A stretch of 64,000 bases of DNA from Lineus longissimus (lineage: Eukaryota; Nemertea; Pilidiophora; Heteronemertea; Lineidae). Below are positions 32,501-47,500 of this stretch, piece by piece. Both the position numbers and the translations under genes were made by a program. Where the stretch lies: NCBI RefSeq assembly GCF_910592395.1, contig NC_088323.1:14803501-14867500 (forward strand), read 5' to 3'. Positions within the stretch are counted from its first letter, which is position 1; each line of letters starts with the position of its first letter. A model generated the notes under the pieces. It did not search any database. It was not told where the DNA came from and saw nothing but the letters and a program-made list of their open reading frames with translations.

Positions 32501-35500
32501 GTGTGTTTCAGCACTAAATATATTCATCGTACAGGCGTGAATAGTTTTGACCTACTGTGAGATGGGAGAGACCTCTATTGACAACTTTGTGTAACTAATC
32601 TTGCCTACCTCGGTACTACCTATAAAGTCCCTTTGATGTCAAACCTATTTCTTTGAGGGAGGTGTTGCTTTGCTCTTGAGAGAACTATAATTACAAGTTT
32701 GTAAGCTTGGGGTCGGGGATTCATATCCCTTTTGAGGCACTTAGCGTTGGTGCAGAGAGGATCACCGACAAGCCAGGGATGGGAGTTCGAGGAGAATTTA
32801 CCGTATTTTGCTGCGTATAAAACGCACCGGGGTATAAAGCGCACCCATTGAGTCCGTAGACGAAATCCAGACATAAGGCGCACCTACGTATAACACGCAG
32901 TACATTTTACATAATTTACACAACTTCTGAGATGCCCCCTGCCTATCTTTCCTTCGTAAAAGCCTCGCTTTGATGTTAAATCATGGCGGCACACGATCAG
33001 CTGATTTATCGATTTGGATTTATCTCGCATCTACGCTCTGAATATTGCCGCTAAGGACCCTCAAAAACATTTATAGAAGTAACTGAAATGATAATGAGGA
33101 TACTAATATGTATTGCGTACAAAACAGGCGAGTTAGCATCGGTGAACTATGCAAAGTGCATCGATATTCCCGATTTTTCTTTCGTGCAAAAATATACAAT
33201 GCGCCGACTTGGTTGCGAGCCAAAAAAGCCGTCAAAAGAAATGAGTTGATGGAAAAAATCTTGTGATCATTCGGTGGCTTCCTAGGGCTAGGCCATAGAT
33301 AACACGCACCTTCGTATAACGCGCACCCCCCGATTTTAGGGCTTTCTTGGGTCAAAAAGCTGCGCCTTATACGCAGCAAAATACGGTACATAAACTTACT
33401 GTTGCCTCGGAGTAGAATGTCGGCTATTTCGTCACGAGAATGGAGACTTGTAAAAATTAACTGAAAACGGAACAGACAGAAATTGCTAGAAGTAAACCAG
33501 GTCAAATACCATGATTTTAACCATGGTGGTTTCAGAATTTACCATGCTCACCATGGTGAAATATTTTACCGTGAGATATTTCAAATATTTCAAGAGATAA
33601 ATACAAAACTTACCTTTAAAGCAGTTTTTTCCTTCAACCGATTGTAAGTGTAATTTGGACTGAAAAATAAATAGTTCAGAAAAATTATATGTGACTCGCT
33701 CTACCAAAACTAGGCGCTTGTCGCATCTGAACTTGACAGGTTGATACGGACTTGTTGTTCATTTCCCTATTGTAGACCTTTTGTGAAATCTATTACAAAC
33801 TGATTTGGTCACATTTCACAAAAGGTCTACAATAGGGAAATGAACAACAAGTCCGTATCAACCTGTCAAGTTCAGATGCGACAAGCGCCTAGTTTTGGTA
33901 GAGCGGGTCACATATATTGCCATTGGAAACTCTCTAAGTGAAAACCTCTCTATTATGGACAATTTAAAAACGACAATATGTCAGTCGTGTCGTCTTGTCC
34001 TGCGCCAGGTAATTACAAGGAGATCCAAAATGCTGGGGTGATTCAAGAGTCATCATTTTCATTGCTCCAGGCCCAATTATGACATAACCTATGTACCTTT
34101 GTAGGACACCAAGCAAATGGCCGTTCCTCGACAATGTGGCCCCATGACTCACCAGTTAGACCTTGCATAACCTACCTTTGTAGGACACCAAGCAAATGGC
34201 CGTTCCTCGACAATGTGGCCCCGTGACTCACCAGTTAGACCTTGCATAACCTACCTTTGTAGGACACCAAGCAAATGGCCGTTCCTTGACAATGTGGCCT
34301 CGTGACCTGTCAGTTAGACCTTGCGTAACCTACCTTTGTAGGACACCAAGCAAATGGCCGTTCCTTGACAATGTGGCCTCGTGACTCACCAGTTAGACCT
34401 TGCATAACCTACCTTTGTAGGACACCAAGCAAATGGCCGTTCCTTGACAATGTGGCCCCGTGACTCACCAGTTAGACCTTGCATAACCTACCTTTGTAGG
34501 ACACCAAGCAAATGGCCGTTCCTCGACAATGTGGCCCCGTGACATCTAAGCGGCTTAGGCTCGTGCGGTAAACGAACGACACCGGATTGTCCGTGTTCGT
34601 GGAGATACATATTAACCATCCGGTCCTCCGATGCAGTGATGGTGGTGGTGCCCTCTGCATGACACATCCCTGAAATGGAACAAAACAATATCAAAGGCGA
34701 TTTCGCACGACCGCTTTTTACAATTTCTCTGGCAGTAAAAATGAACCTTCAAATTTCCTGTTTAAAAGTCTAGCACAGCTGGATCAGTAAGCTAGACTCG
34801 GCCTGATGAACATGTGGACAATAGGGCCTGCAATAGGGTTCCATTCAGAAACTCACTCTCTTCTGTTTATGAGTACAGCACAGATCAGTAAGCTAGACTC
34901 AGCCTGATGAACATGTGGACAATAGGGCCTGCAATAGGGCTCCATTCAGAAACTCACTCTCTTCTGTTTATGAGTACAGCACAGATCAGTAACCAAGACT
35001 CGGCCTGATGAACATGTGGACAATAGGGCCTGCAATAGGGTTCCATTCAGAAACTCGCTCCCTTCTGTTTATGAGTACAGCACAGATCAGTAAGCTAGAC
35101 TCAGCCTGATGAACATGTGGACAATAGGGCCTGCAATAGGGTTCCATTCAGAAACTCACTCTCTTCTGTTTATGAGTACAGCACAGATCAGTAAGCTAGA
35201 CTCAGCCTGATGAACATGTGGACAGAAGGGCCTGCAATAGGGCTCCATTCAGAAACTCACTCTCTTCTGTTTATGAGTACAGCACAGATCAGTAAGCTAG
35301 ACTCGGCCTGATGAACATGTGGACAATAGGGCCAGCAATAGGGTTCCATTCAGAAACTCACTCTCTTCTGTTTAGGAGTACATCACAGATCAGTAAGCTA
35401 GACTCAGCCTGATGAACACGTGGACAATAGGGCCTGCAATAGGGTTCCATTCAGAAACTCACTCTCTTCTGTTTATAGGCCTTTTTACACGGTGCTGGTT

Positions 35501-38500
35501 CAAGACAACCCTCCTGAACCGTCACGAGGCGTGTTCGGTTCAGGACGGTTCATTTCGCTTTTACACGGGGACGGTTCGACAATCTGGCCTCGATCCGGCT
35601 CCAGGCCGGTTCGTCACTAACATCGTCAATTGGTGGCGCTGATCAATCCTGCTGGCGGTGGAGCTACGAAAATATCACAACCTTCAACAAATAATACAAA
35701 ATGGTTCACGATGGCGCCGGTGAGATGCAGAGTTTTTGCTTTGGTACACAGCATTTGTATGGAAAGAAAGCTCTTGCTCTCGATAAATTGAAGATTTCAC
35801 AGCAGTTTCTTTCCGCGGAAAATTTCATGCCAGGAACACGGCAGCTATTCCCGCGAATGACGTCACGGAGCTGGTTCGCTTTTACACGCATAAATAAACC
35901 CTCCTCCACCGGCCTACACCGGCCTGCACCGACCCGAGACCGGCGATCGGAACCCGCCTCGGACCAGGAGGGTTCAGGACGGTAGGTTCGCTTTTACACG
36001 AGGGAAAATAAACCGGCTGGTACCTGAACTAGTCTCGATCCGGCTTGAACCCGCACCGTGTAAAAACGCCTTATGAGTACAGCACAGATCAGTAAGCTAG
36101 ACTCGGCCAGATGAACATGTGGACAATAGGGCCAGCAATAGGGCTCCATTTAGAAACTCACTCTCTTCTGTTTATGAGTACAGCACAGATCAGTAAGCTA
36201 GACTCAGCCTGATGAACATGTGGACAATAGGGCCAGCAACAGGGCTCCATTTAGAAACTCACTCTCTTCTGTTTATGAGTACAGCACAGATCAGTAAGCT
36301 AGACTCAGCCTGATGAACATGTGGACAATAGGGCCAGCAATAGGGCTCCATTTAGAAACTCACTCTCTTCTGTTTATGAGTACAGCACAGATCAGTAAGC
36401 TAGACTCAGCCTGATGAACATGTGGACAATAGGGCCAGCAATAGGGCTCCATTTAGAAACTCACTCTCTTCTGTTGATGAGTACAGCACAGATCAGTAAG
36501 TTAGACTCGGCCTGATGAACATGTGGACAATAGGGCCTGCAATAGGGCTCCATTCAGAAACTCACTCTCTTCTGTTTATGAGTACAGCACAGATCAGTAA
36601 GCTAGACTCAGCCTGATGAACGTGTGGGCAATAGGGCCTGTAATAGGGTTCCATTCAGAAACTCACTCTCTTCTGTTTATGAGAACAGCACAGATCAGTA
36701 AGCTGGACTTAGCCTGATGAACACGTGAACAATAGGGCCTGCAATAGGGTTCCATTCAGAAACTCACTCTCTTCTGTTGATGAGTACAGCACAGATAAGT
36801 AAGCTAGACTCGGCCTGATGAACATGTGGACAATAGGGCCTGCAATAGGGCTCCATTCAGAAACTCACTCTCTTCTGTTTATGAGTACAGCACAGATCAG
36901 TAAGCTAGACTCGGCCTGATGAACATGTGGACAATAGGGCCTGCAATAGGGTTCCATTCAGAAACTCACTCTCTTCTGTTTATGAGTACAGCACAGATCA
37001 GTAAGCTAGACTCGGCCTGATGAACATGTGGACAATAGGGCCAGCAATAGGGTTCCATTCAGAAACTCACTCTCTTCTGTTCATGAATACAGCACAGATC
37101 AGTAAGCTAGACTCAGCCTTATGAACATGTGGACAATAGGGCCTGCAATAGGGCTCCATTCAGAAACTCACTCTCTTCTGTTTATGAGTACAGCACAGAT
37201 CAGTAAGCTAGACTCGGCCTGATGAACATGTGGACAATAGGGCCTGCAATAGGGTTCCATTCAGAAACTCACCCTCTTCTGTTTATGAGTACAGCACAGA
37301 TCAGTAAGCTAGACTCAGCCTGATGAACATGTGGACGATAGGGCCTGCAATAGGGTTCCATTCAGAAATTCATGTATGACTAGATGAGGCATCAACCGAG
37401 TTAAAACCCACCGTGGCGCGGTGAGGGTATTATGTTCCTCCTACGGTGTGTGCATTAAGCCTTATTGCTACCGGCAATTTCGTTCACTAGGATATCGGAG
37501 AGACCCTGCCGTTCATATCTTAGCTTCCTAACATTCCAAACAAGTAACGTTGTTACTCAATATTTTAAAAAGATGAACTGACAATTTCAACGCTTTATAA
37601 TTTGATATTGTAATGATAATAGTTGAAATAATACAATACAAAGATTCACCGCAGAACTCCCGCAGTTCAAAATTCATGCAAGCCACCCGATGTGATGTCA
37701 CCCAGGGAAAGTAAATCCAACCCGCTGGCCAAAGAGAGAGGTCATTCCGATAGCCACGGGTAAAAAACCTGTCAGATACATCAATATTATTCGTTCAGGA
37801 AATATTCCTCTGTAACTCACTACAAATATATTGCGGCGGACTGCGGTAAAAATTAGATGCCATAAATTGTCATGGCGACCAACTTGCATGAATTTTGAAT
37901 GCAGCAGTTTTTGCACTGATGTTTACTGACACCTACCGACTATTTGCATGGCATGCTGGATGACTGGTGTAGGGGTTGACGTCACCTTTAGTCCATCAGT
38001 CAGGTCAAGGTCGAATTTTAATAAGAAGCTTTCTTTCACTACAAAGAGGGCGCTCTCCTGAATAAGAGAACGCATAAAATATTTTACTAATGTTTGTGAA
38101 CAAAATTACTGTGTAAACACGTTTAAGAGGTCGATGCAGGTCTTATAAACCTAACAGATTAAACAGACCACTAGTACACTTGTCCCTTCAATGGCTTAAA
38201 TGTTTCAACACAGTAGGCCTATGCATGTTACCAAGATTCTAATCTATAATTGAAGTTACCAAGAATTCATAAAGACTAGTCTTTATTTCTTCTTGATGTT
38301 ACTTATACTGGTATTTGAACAAACAGTCTAGTACTCAGTACCACATTTGACTATGAAGGACTGATTGCGGCTGTGGGATGTCACTTGAATACCACAGCTG
38401 CAGCGCACATTATTAACAACTACAGTCGCACCTCCCTTACCGGACACCTCTCTATTAAGGATACCCTCTCTAATCAGGACACTTGTTTTGGTCCCTAATT

Positions 38501-41500
38501 GTTTTTTTCTCTCATTCAATCTGACCTCTCTAATCAGGACACCTGTCTATTAAGGATAGCACTTGTCAGTCCAGAGGGTGTCCTTAATAGAGAGGTTCAA
38601 CTGTCGTAAAGGGTAAATCGGCACCAGTTCAACGACAGGTCCTTAAAGGGAATTGGAACCGCCGAGCGAATTATTCAACTTTTCGACTTTCACCGCCCGA
38701 GAAAGTCAAACTTCCAACTTCCTATTCGAGTTCAGATTTGTAGCTCCGCCCCCAGTGCCCGAGCATGCGCAGTTCAATTTGTTATTATTGAGAATCATGT
38801 GAGAATCACGTGAGTCATGCGATCTTTCATTCATAAGGTTTCGTAGTAAATTCCATAGTAGTGACGTCACTCAATGATTGACAGCTAGGCGCCATGTTTC
38901 ATTCATGCCTCGTTCCGATACGTGGGAAATGAAAACGAGGTCATACGAACTGGCTTGGCGGTTTCAGTTCCCTTTAAACTGGATGGTAGAGGCTCGACTT
39001 CTTTGAAACTTTTTTGGTGTTGGCTTTTGTATCATTCAACTTCCTTCAAAGTTCAAGGTGTTACACCAAACCACGCCCTTCTTTTGACTTTCTTTGTATT
39101 TCTGCCAAAATAGATTCTGCTCATTACAAAATCATACTTTTGAAATTATTTTAAAAACAAGCTCCATAAAAATGATCCTACCTGCTTTTTCCAAAGCATA
39201 TCGGTGCAGGCCAACCTATCGGTGTGCTCCCACAGTACAAACTCCTCCTTCAAGCTGATATCACCCGAGACACCATCAAATATACACATCATTGCTTTTA
39301 CTCGACCATCATTAAAACCGACACACAGAAACCCTGTAAAAAAAACAAAGTGAACTCTTTGAAATAACAGCACCAGTAAAATTGAACAATGACGTCTATT
39401 AGAACAATAAATCAAAGCCTAAGGAAAAGACAGGCAACCCCGAAGACAAGTCTGACAACAAAAAATGGCAGAACCACAGACCAACATCCCTGAAGCAAAC
39501 TTGGTCACTAATTCACCAGAAAAGTTAGCAGAACCACAGACCAACATCCCTGAAGCAAACTTGGTCACTAATTCACTAGAAAAGTTAGCAGAACCACAGA
39601 CCAACATCCCTGAAGCAAACTTGGTCACTAATTCACCAGAAAAGTTAGCAGAACCACAGACCAACATCCCTGAAGCAAACTTGGTCACTAATTCACTAGA
39701 AATTTAGCAGAACCACAGACCAACATCCCTGAAGCAAACTTGGTCACTGATTCACCAGAAAAGTTAGCAGAACCACAGACCAACATCCCTGAAGCAAACT
39801 TGGTCACTAATTCACCAGAAAGTTAGCAGAACCACAGACCAACATCCCTGAAGCAAACTTGGTCACTAATTCACTAGAAATTTAGCAGAACCACAGACCA
39901 ACATCCCTGAAGCAAACTTGGTCACTGATTCACCAGAAAGTTAGCAGAACCACAGACCAACATCCCTGAAGCAAACTTGGTCACTAATTCACTAGAAATT
40001 TAGCAGAACCACAGACCAACATCCCTGAAGCAAACTTGCTCACTAATTCACCAGAAAAGTTAGCAGAACCACAGACCAACATCCCTGAAGCAAACTTGCT
40101 CACTAATTCACCAGAAAAGTTAGCAGAACCACAGACCAACATCCCTGAAGCAAACTTGGTCACTAATTCACCAGAAAAGTTAGCAGAACCACAGACCAAC
40201 ATCCCTGAAGCAAACTTGGTCACTAATTCACTAGAAATTTAGCAGAACCACAGACCAACATCCCTGAAGCAAACTTGGTCACTAATTCACCAGAAAAGTT
40301 AGCAGAACCACAGACCAACATCCCTGAAGCAAACTTGGTCACTAATTCACCAGAAAAGTTAGCAGAACCACAGACCAACATCCCTGAAGTAAACTTGGTC
40401 ACTGATTCACCAGAAAAGTTAGCAGAACCACAGACCAACATCCCTGAAGCAAACTTGGTCACTAATTCACCAGAAAAGTTAGCAGAACCACAGACCAACA
40501 TCCCTGAAGCAAACTTGGTCACTAATTCACCAGAAAAGTTAGCAGAACCACAGACCAACATCCCTGAAGCAAACTTGGTCACTAATTCACCAGAAAAGTT
40601 AGCAGAACCACAGACCAACATCCCTGAAGCAAACTTGGTCACTAATTCACCAGAAAAGTTAGCAGAACCACAGACCAACATCCCTGAAGCAAACTTGGTC
40701 ACTTATTCACCAGAAAAGTTAGCAGAACCACAGACCAACATCCCTGAAGCAAACTTGGTCACTAATTCACCAGAAAAGTTAGCAGAACCACAGACCAACA
40801 TCCCTGAAGCAAACTTGGTCACTAATTCACCAGAAAAGTTAGCAGAACCACAGACCAACATCCCTGAAGCAAACTTTGTCACTAATTCACCAGAAAAGTT
40901 AGCAGAACCACAGACCAACATCCCTGAAGTAAACTTGGTCACTAATTCACCAGAAAAGCTAGCAGAACCACAGACCAACTTCCCTGAAGCAAACTTGGTC
41001 ACTAATTCACCAGAAAAGTTAGCAGAACCAATGACAGCAGTGAATACAGACAAAACGGGGAACAGACAGAAAAAAACTAAGCCACAAATTCCAATTCTAA
41101 TGGTTGAAAGACCGACAGACACCCCCCAAGACAAGTCCAATTCTCAGTCACAACCCACGATAAAAAAACGAAAAACGACGACATACCTAGTACCGAATCA
41201 AACGTAGAGCCTGGTAAACATGAAAGAAAAACATACTTCATCATGCCCAATTTTATGGCATCTGATTTTTACTAATCCCCGAAAAACAACCTACCTTTTT
41301 CCTCTTCAGTTTGACACCAATGGCAGGTGGATGGTAACTTCATATTAGTCGACTTGATTCCTAATAGTTGAGGCTCTTCACTGAAAAAAAATAACATAAA
41401 CATATTTCAGAGGGGGTAGGGGCTTTTTTGCGATGCCAGGATTGACCAAATAATGGCCAGGATTATCAGGATGAATGTCGATGATTGAGCGGGGTTCAAG

Positions 41501-44500
41501 AGTATTCTGGAGAGGCACTCGATTGCATTGGGGTTTGCCAAAATTGTTGGGCGGGATTTGGGATGGAGCTTTTTTTATGACGGGACATTGGGAGAGGTAA
41601 ACCCTACACCCGTCTCATTTTAACAATAAACGGGTGAAGAAAACGACGGATAAATATTGCATATTGCCGATTCTTCTTCTTCACCTGTGATTGTTCAGTG
41701 TGAGCATGTTTGTTGCGTGCCACTATGGCTGGGCATCAATTGCTGGTATAGTAAGTCAGTCTTAAAGAAGAAGTCCATCTCAAGGTATTTCCCACTTGAT
41801 TTTCATCATTTGCTAGCCTTCAGATCACTCAGTTACTCATTAGAGACAAACTCTGCTTTCCTTAACCCACTTCTTACAGGAGACTTCTTGAAAATTACCC
41901 TTATTTCAACAGGCTCGAGATGGGTCTGGTCAAATATCAATTTCTCTCGGGTGCAGCAGGTTTGAGACATAAGACGTCATATGATACCATCTTCCGTTTG
42001 ATAGCTGTAACATTTCCACAGACTGTTCGGTATGTGTAGAGGCGATTTCAAATGTGCAACTTTGAACACGTCAAGGGTACTTCTCAGTGATGGTGTGTTG
42101 AAAATTTTACCTTTGATGATTTCCAAAAGTTTAACTTTAACCCTTAGAACCCTGGGTTCTGCAGAGGTACCCACCTCCGTACCCTGGGTTCCTGGGGTAT
42201 TGAGAGGGTATTTGAAAAGAATCTAGAATAAAAACTATTAGAGAAAAACCTTCCAAGTAAAGTTTGTGATGTTCCTCTAGCTTTCCTCTATCTATTAAAA
42301 AAGAGTCCTGAATGAAAAAAGACGCCCCCATTTCTTTAAAGCGGAGGCAAAAATGCGAGTGGTTGCCACTTTTTTGAGGTCTTTACGAATAGGCTTTTTC
42401 CCAGCCCTTGGCACCCTGCTGGGCGGCCCTATGAAAAGATCGTCTGCTTGACTGGCGTCACCAACACACTGAGCGATGGGAGAGACATCCTGTGGTAGGT
42501 GGCTGAGCTAATACTCGTTCAGTAGCTGATAGCAATGGGCCAACTGTTCGGTACCAAAACCGGCTGCTCGGGTACATATGTACCTCTTGTCACCGGCACA
42601 GAAACCGGCTGCTCGGGTATATGTGCCTCTTGTCACCGGCACAGAAACCGGCTGCTCGGGTATATGTGCCTCTTGTCACCGGCACAGAAACCGGCTGCTC
42701 GGGTATATGTGCCTCTTGTCACCGGCACAGAAACCGGCTGCTCGGGTATATGTGCCTCTTGTCACCGGCACAGAAACCGGCTGCTCGGGTATATGTGCCT
42801 CTTGTCACCGGCACAGAAACCGGCTGCTCGGGTATATGTGCCTCTTGTCACCGGCACAGAAACCGGCCGCTCGGGTATATGTGCCTCTTGTCACCGGCAC
42901 AGAAACCGGCCGCTCGGGTATATGTGCCTCTTGTCAGCGGCACAGAAACCGGCCGCTCGGGTATATGTGCCTCTTGTCAGCGGCACAGAAACCGGCCGCT
43001 CGGGTATATGTGCCTCTTGTCAGCGGCACAGAAACCTCCCCAGCTCTGCACCTTCATGCCAACTTACCCCATAACGACTGGGACCTGGATCCTCCACGAG
43101 ACAACATCACCACCTTTTGTCATCATGAAGAGCACGAGCATTCTTCTGATCTCATCTCCATCTGTAGTGCTGAATACATGAGACCAGCACATGTCTGGAA
43201 ACAAATGAAAAGGCCATGGGCCATTGTGCTCACTGTATAAATATTTGGTGGTCAGGAATTCATCCTGGTTAAGAAACATGCTACATGTATACGTAAAGGT
43301 CAAATCAAAATGGGTATGACATGTGATGTGTCCTTGTTTGGAGGGCCTACCATAAAAATATTATCGAAAACAAGTCACGTATAGATGAGATATCACTCGT
43401 TATGTATGTTTTCACTTTTGGACCCCTGGTGGCCAAGTCCAGAATCAGACTGGACCATAATTCAGTATCAGAGGTCTCCTGTGTACAAAGTTTCAAGTTC
43501 ATAGCCCTGGCAGTTAAGAAACGTGGCAGTGTTTTTAAAAAACAGGATACTAACGACGATGATGACAGACACTGGGGTATTTTATAGACTTCCCCACGGT
43601 GAGCCAAAAATCACAAGGCACACATCATGCCCATTCTACTGTAGGCTTTTTCATTTGTAAATACAACTGTCCTTTTGGGCTGCTGGGCAATAATCTACAA
43701 AGTTTGGCTTTTCTTCAATCTAATTTTGGGACCCAACAGAATTTCCAGGTAAGATTTGCAGACCAAGTAAAAAAATCTTCACCGGAGATGATTTTGGGGG
43801 TTCTGAACGGTGCCAAAGTTTCCAATGGATAGTTTTAAATGAATCATGAAAGGCAAACAGTGGTCTTTGGTCTTTTGTGACCTAACTATGAGACTGACTT
43901 GATGTCTGATGTCTTTTAAAGGTGATTAGGAGTATATTTGGCCTTTCTGACCTCCAGAAAATACTTCAGGAGGGCCCACCTCCTCAAAAGACAAAAATCT
44001 TTTCTTCTAATTCTGACCCACTTATTTGAGTTCCCCCTAGTAAGGGCAGCTGAGTGCATTGAGAGAAATTGACAACCCGCTGTAACACTTACCCACGGCG
44101 GCCAGCTGATACAACATCAACTCATATACACCAGGTTTATCAACGCCGCGAATGCCTCTCTTTAACGCGGAGAAGTTCTTCCCCTTGTGATACTCGTGAT
44201 AGAGTTTTGAAATATCCACCGCCTGGAATAAACAGGGATATCGTCAACGCAGATATGACCCGTCATGGCCAAATGAGCCACATGTCGCTCCGAGCTTGAC
44301 ACATTGAGACGGACTGGTTGTTCATTTCACTATTGTCTGCCTTTTTGTGAAATCGAAGTATATCAGTTTCTTTTATCATGTCCAGGTGTCATTTAAGGCT
44401 CATCTTCTGTGCGACATGCGACTCATTTTGCCGTGGTGGGTCACAGATCATCTCAGAAAATCATGAAATCTTGAAACCTGATATTTTGAGAAAACTTGAA

Positions 44501-47500
44501 ACTGGATATTTTGAGATGCACATCAGATTCATTGGATGACTTTCAAATTGCAATGAATCTGTCTTTTTCTTTGAGTAAAAAAGATAGCGCTTAAAGGGTT
44601 AAATAGATTAGAGCGGCACTGCTCTTCTTTACTGTTCATCACCATGGACATTCAAGAGGAGCCAGTGACGGCTGAGCAGATATCAATAGGTCGAGCGTAC
44701 GGCTGCTATGGGCCTTTTTATGTTTGGCAGGCCATCCCGCCAAAAACACCTACACTGGTCCACTGCGGCCACCATTTTCATCGTGTGACGTCACACGACT
44801 GTTTCTAATGTCACAAAGGCCTCTCTTGTGGCAAGACGCGCCATTTTTGCAAGTGTCCGACCATCATCTTTCTTGGAATTGACATGGTACGCCGTCATTT
44901 TCACCAACATGGCCGACGTCTGTTTTTGGCGCAAATACAGTAGAACCTCCCTTAGCAGACACCTCTTTGTTAAGGACACCCTCTCTATTAAGGAAACTAG
45001 TTTTGGTCCCAAATTGGATGTTGCTATTCAATTTGACCTCTCTAATCAGGACACCTCTCTATTAAGGACAGCACTAGTCAGTCCTGAGGTGTCCTTAATA
45101 GAAAGGTTCTACTGTACATTTGTCCCTTGAATGGCCAATATCAATCCCTAAAGTATTTCATGAAGCAATCACTCTGCACAGAAAGTTCGTCAGTTTTGAT
45201 ATATAATATCTCACTGGTTTCTCATAGGTAAACTGTATTTTGGACAATTTTACATGGTATCTACTGACCATTTAAGGGTTGGCAAAAGGGACGACAAATT
45301 TTGGCTAGAACCTGAAGTCCAAAATCAATAGAACTCCTTCAAAATGAAGTGAATGTCGATTTGAAACCTTGTAGGCTGTTCTCTGAAAACATAAAACAGA
45401 CTCCCAACCTTGAAATTGGCATTCAATTTGTTTTAAAAGAGATTTAATTGCTTTTAGATTTCAGGTTCTATCGAAAATGGTGGTACCTATTGCCTGCCCT
45501 TAACTAGGTTTAATTCCAATGGCAGTCATAACGATACAATAAGGTGCCCAGGTGCCAGTTTGATGAGGCGAGGGTTAAACGCACAACGTACCTTTTGCAA
45601 CTCTCGGCCTTTTCCTCTATTGTGGCAAAGGTGGAGTCGGTGATCTAAACTAAGCGTTGCCAAAATACATCTGAAAATTAAAGAACGTTCACAGAAAAAC
45701 ACATTGAGGCGGGACGCTGCTTGAGTTTCACACACAGGCTAAGGTTTTGTCATAAAATCTACAATGGAGGATAATCATAAAAGATTCTATGACGGCCCAT
45801 CATTGTTTCCATAATCGGCGTAAAGACACAAAAAGTTGGCGAAACAAAGTCATGTGACGTGCATGGCGACAAGTCCTGGCATGTTCTTTCATGATAATGA
45901 TGTCACACATTTATATAGCGCTCCTCAGTAACATAACTGTTAAAGCGCTGTCGGATATCAAATTATTACCCCGGTCTCCACAGAAATCAATCAGGGGTTT
46001 CAAGGAGCAACCAGAAGGCGCTCACTTGAACTTGACCAGTCGGGGAACCAAGGAGTGACTCGGCCGGGAGTCGAACCCACGACCTCCTGATCATGAGGCC
46101 GACTCTCTTCCACTGCGCTACCGCTGCCCCTTTATGTCAATTTGGATGAAAGTAGGCAGGTACACTATTATGACACCACTGTACACGACAGCAACGTGAA
46201 AATCTACATCACATATTTACAGAATTGAAAAATATAGCTTCAGATTTCAAATTCTGAAAGAACAAAATGGCTTTAAGATTCGTTATCGCATTGACCATCA
46301 GACTATGCTTGACCTGGATATTCAACGGTTATTGAAACAAGGTGTTTTTTGTTGCTTGGATGAGAACACTTGGAAGTCCTTCAGGCCTTTCGATTACATC
46401 ATTTTCACACCGCTATACGGTGTAGGAAATATGGCATGTCCCCAAATTAGGCCCTGAAAAAATGTCCCCATAATAGAAAAAAAAAAAAAAAATTTCTTTT
46501 TTTTAAGGGGTAATTTGACCCCCTGAAGCGTTTTTTGACACCTTAAATGACCAAATCTCATCCGAAATGGCCTAATTTGATACTTTTCATCCTAAAATTA
46601 TGAGTTTTCAGGTGCATGTGACAATGTCAGTCAATAAGGACGTCGATGTTCAGGCAAATTGGCACGACGAAATGTCCCCAAATTAAGCTAAAAAGCAAAA
46701 AAAATGTCCCCAAAATAAGCTAAAAAAATACAGGGTGTAGAGGTCTCCATGTAATTGAACGGACTGTCCTTGGGCCAAGGCCTACAGTGTACTGAAGCAG
46801 TTGCACAGGCCTTCATGAAATGTGACCCACCACAGCAAAATGGGTCGCATGTCGCACAGAAGATGAGCCTAAAATGACACCAGGACATAGAAGAGGAAAT
46901 TGAAACAATCAGATTTCACAAAAGGCAGACTATAGTGAAATGAACAACCAGTCCGTCTCAACCTGTCAAGCTCGAAGCGACATGCGGCTCATTTTGCTGT
47001 AGTGGGTCACAAATGGGGATTTCATGCCACAAAATGATTTTAGATCAGGGCGGGCCTGATCAATGAAATGCTGCATTCAATCATTCTCCACAGCAGACAT
47101 TTCGCATCATCACACAACTAGTATTTTGGCATACATCCAAACACTAATGATCATGTGTGCCCATGTGATATCATACGTTACGCCCCGTACCCATTAGGAG
47201 AATTGATTTCACCAGGATCAAATGAAATGTATCCCGACATGAAGAGATCACTTTTGATGAGTACGCTCAGACCCTTAAAAAATAAACAAATCAGTTCCTG
47301 CCAACAGTAGACCTGAGGCGGTGAACATTTTGTAGCAAAGACCTAGGCCCTAAAGTCGTCAGATGTCGTAATGTTGTTCTCATCACGGCAGAGGGGCAGG
47401 CATATCTGATCGTCAGGGACCATCGTTAACTCAGAACATTGTCTGCAAAGAAGTCCTCTAAACCAACAATCAGGTTACAATTACATTGCCATTGTCCCCC

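Noticed and set aside
32620-33505. Minus-strand ORFs of 87 and 144 codons
   Set aside because: They run across a non-coding MITE whose other copy (2962-3556) does not preserve the frame; only the short GTF3C4 exon 33400-33460 within them is supported.
37698-37916. Candidate GTF3C4 exon on the minus strand
   Set aside because: The frame does not match the phase of exon 9, and the nearby segment 37937-38057 fits both homology (SALFVVKESFLLKFDLDLTD) and phase.
42535-43240. Overlapping ORFs of 179-220 codons
   Set aside because: Same cause: a 43-bp satellite open in three frames, running into antisense of GTF3C4 exon 7.
46040-46131. tRNA gene
   Set aside because: Box A and B are present, but the sequence continues into a SINE body with a second dispersed copy; the acceptor stem does not close as in a tRNA gene.
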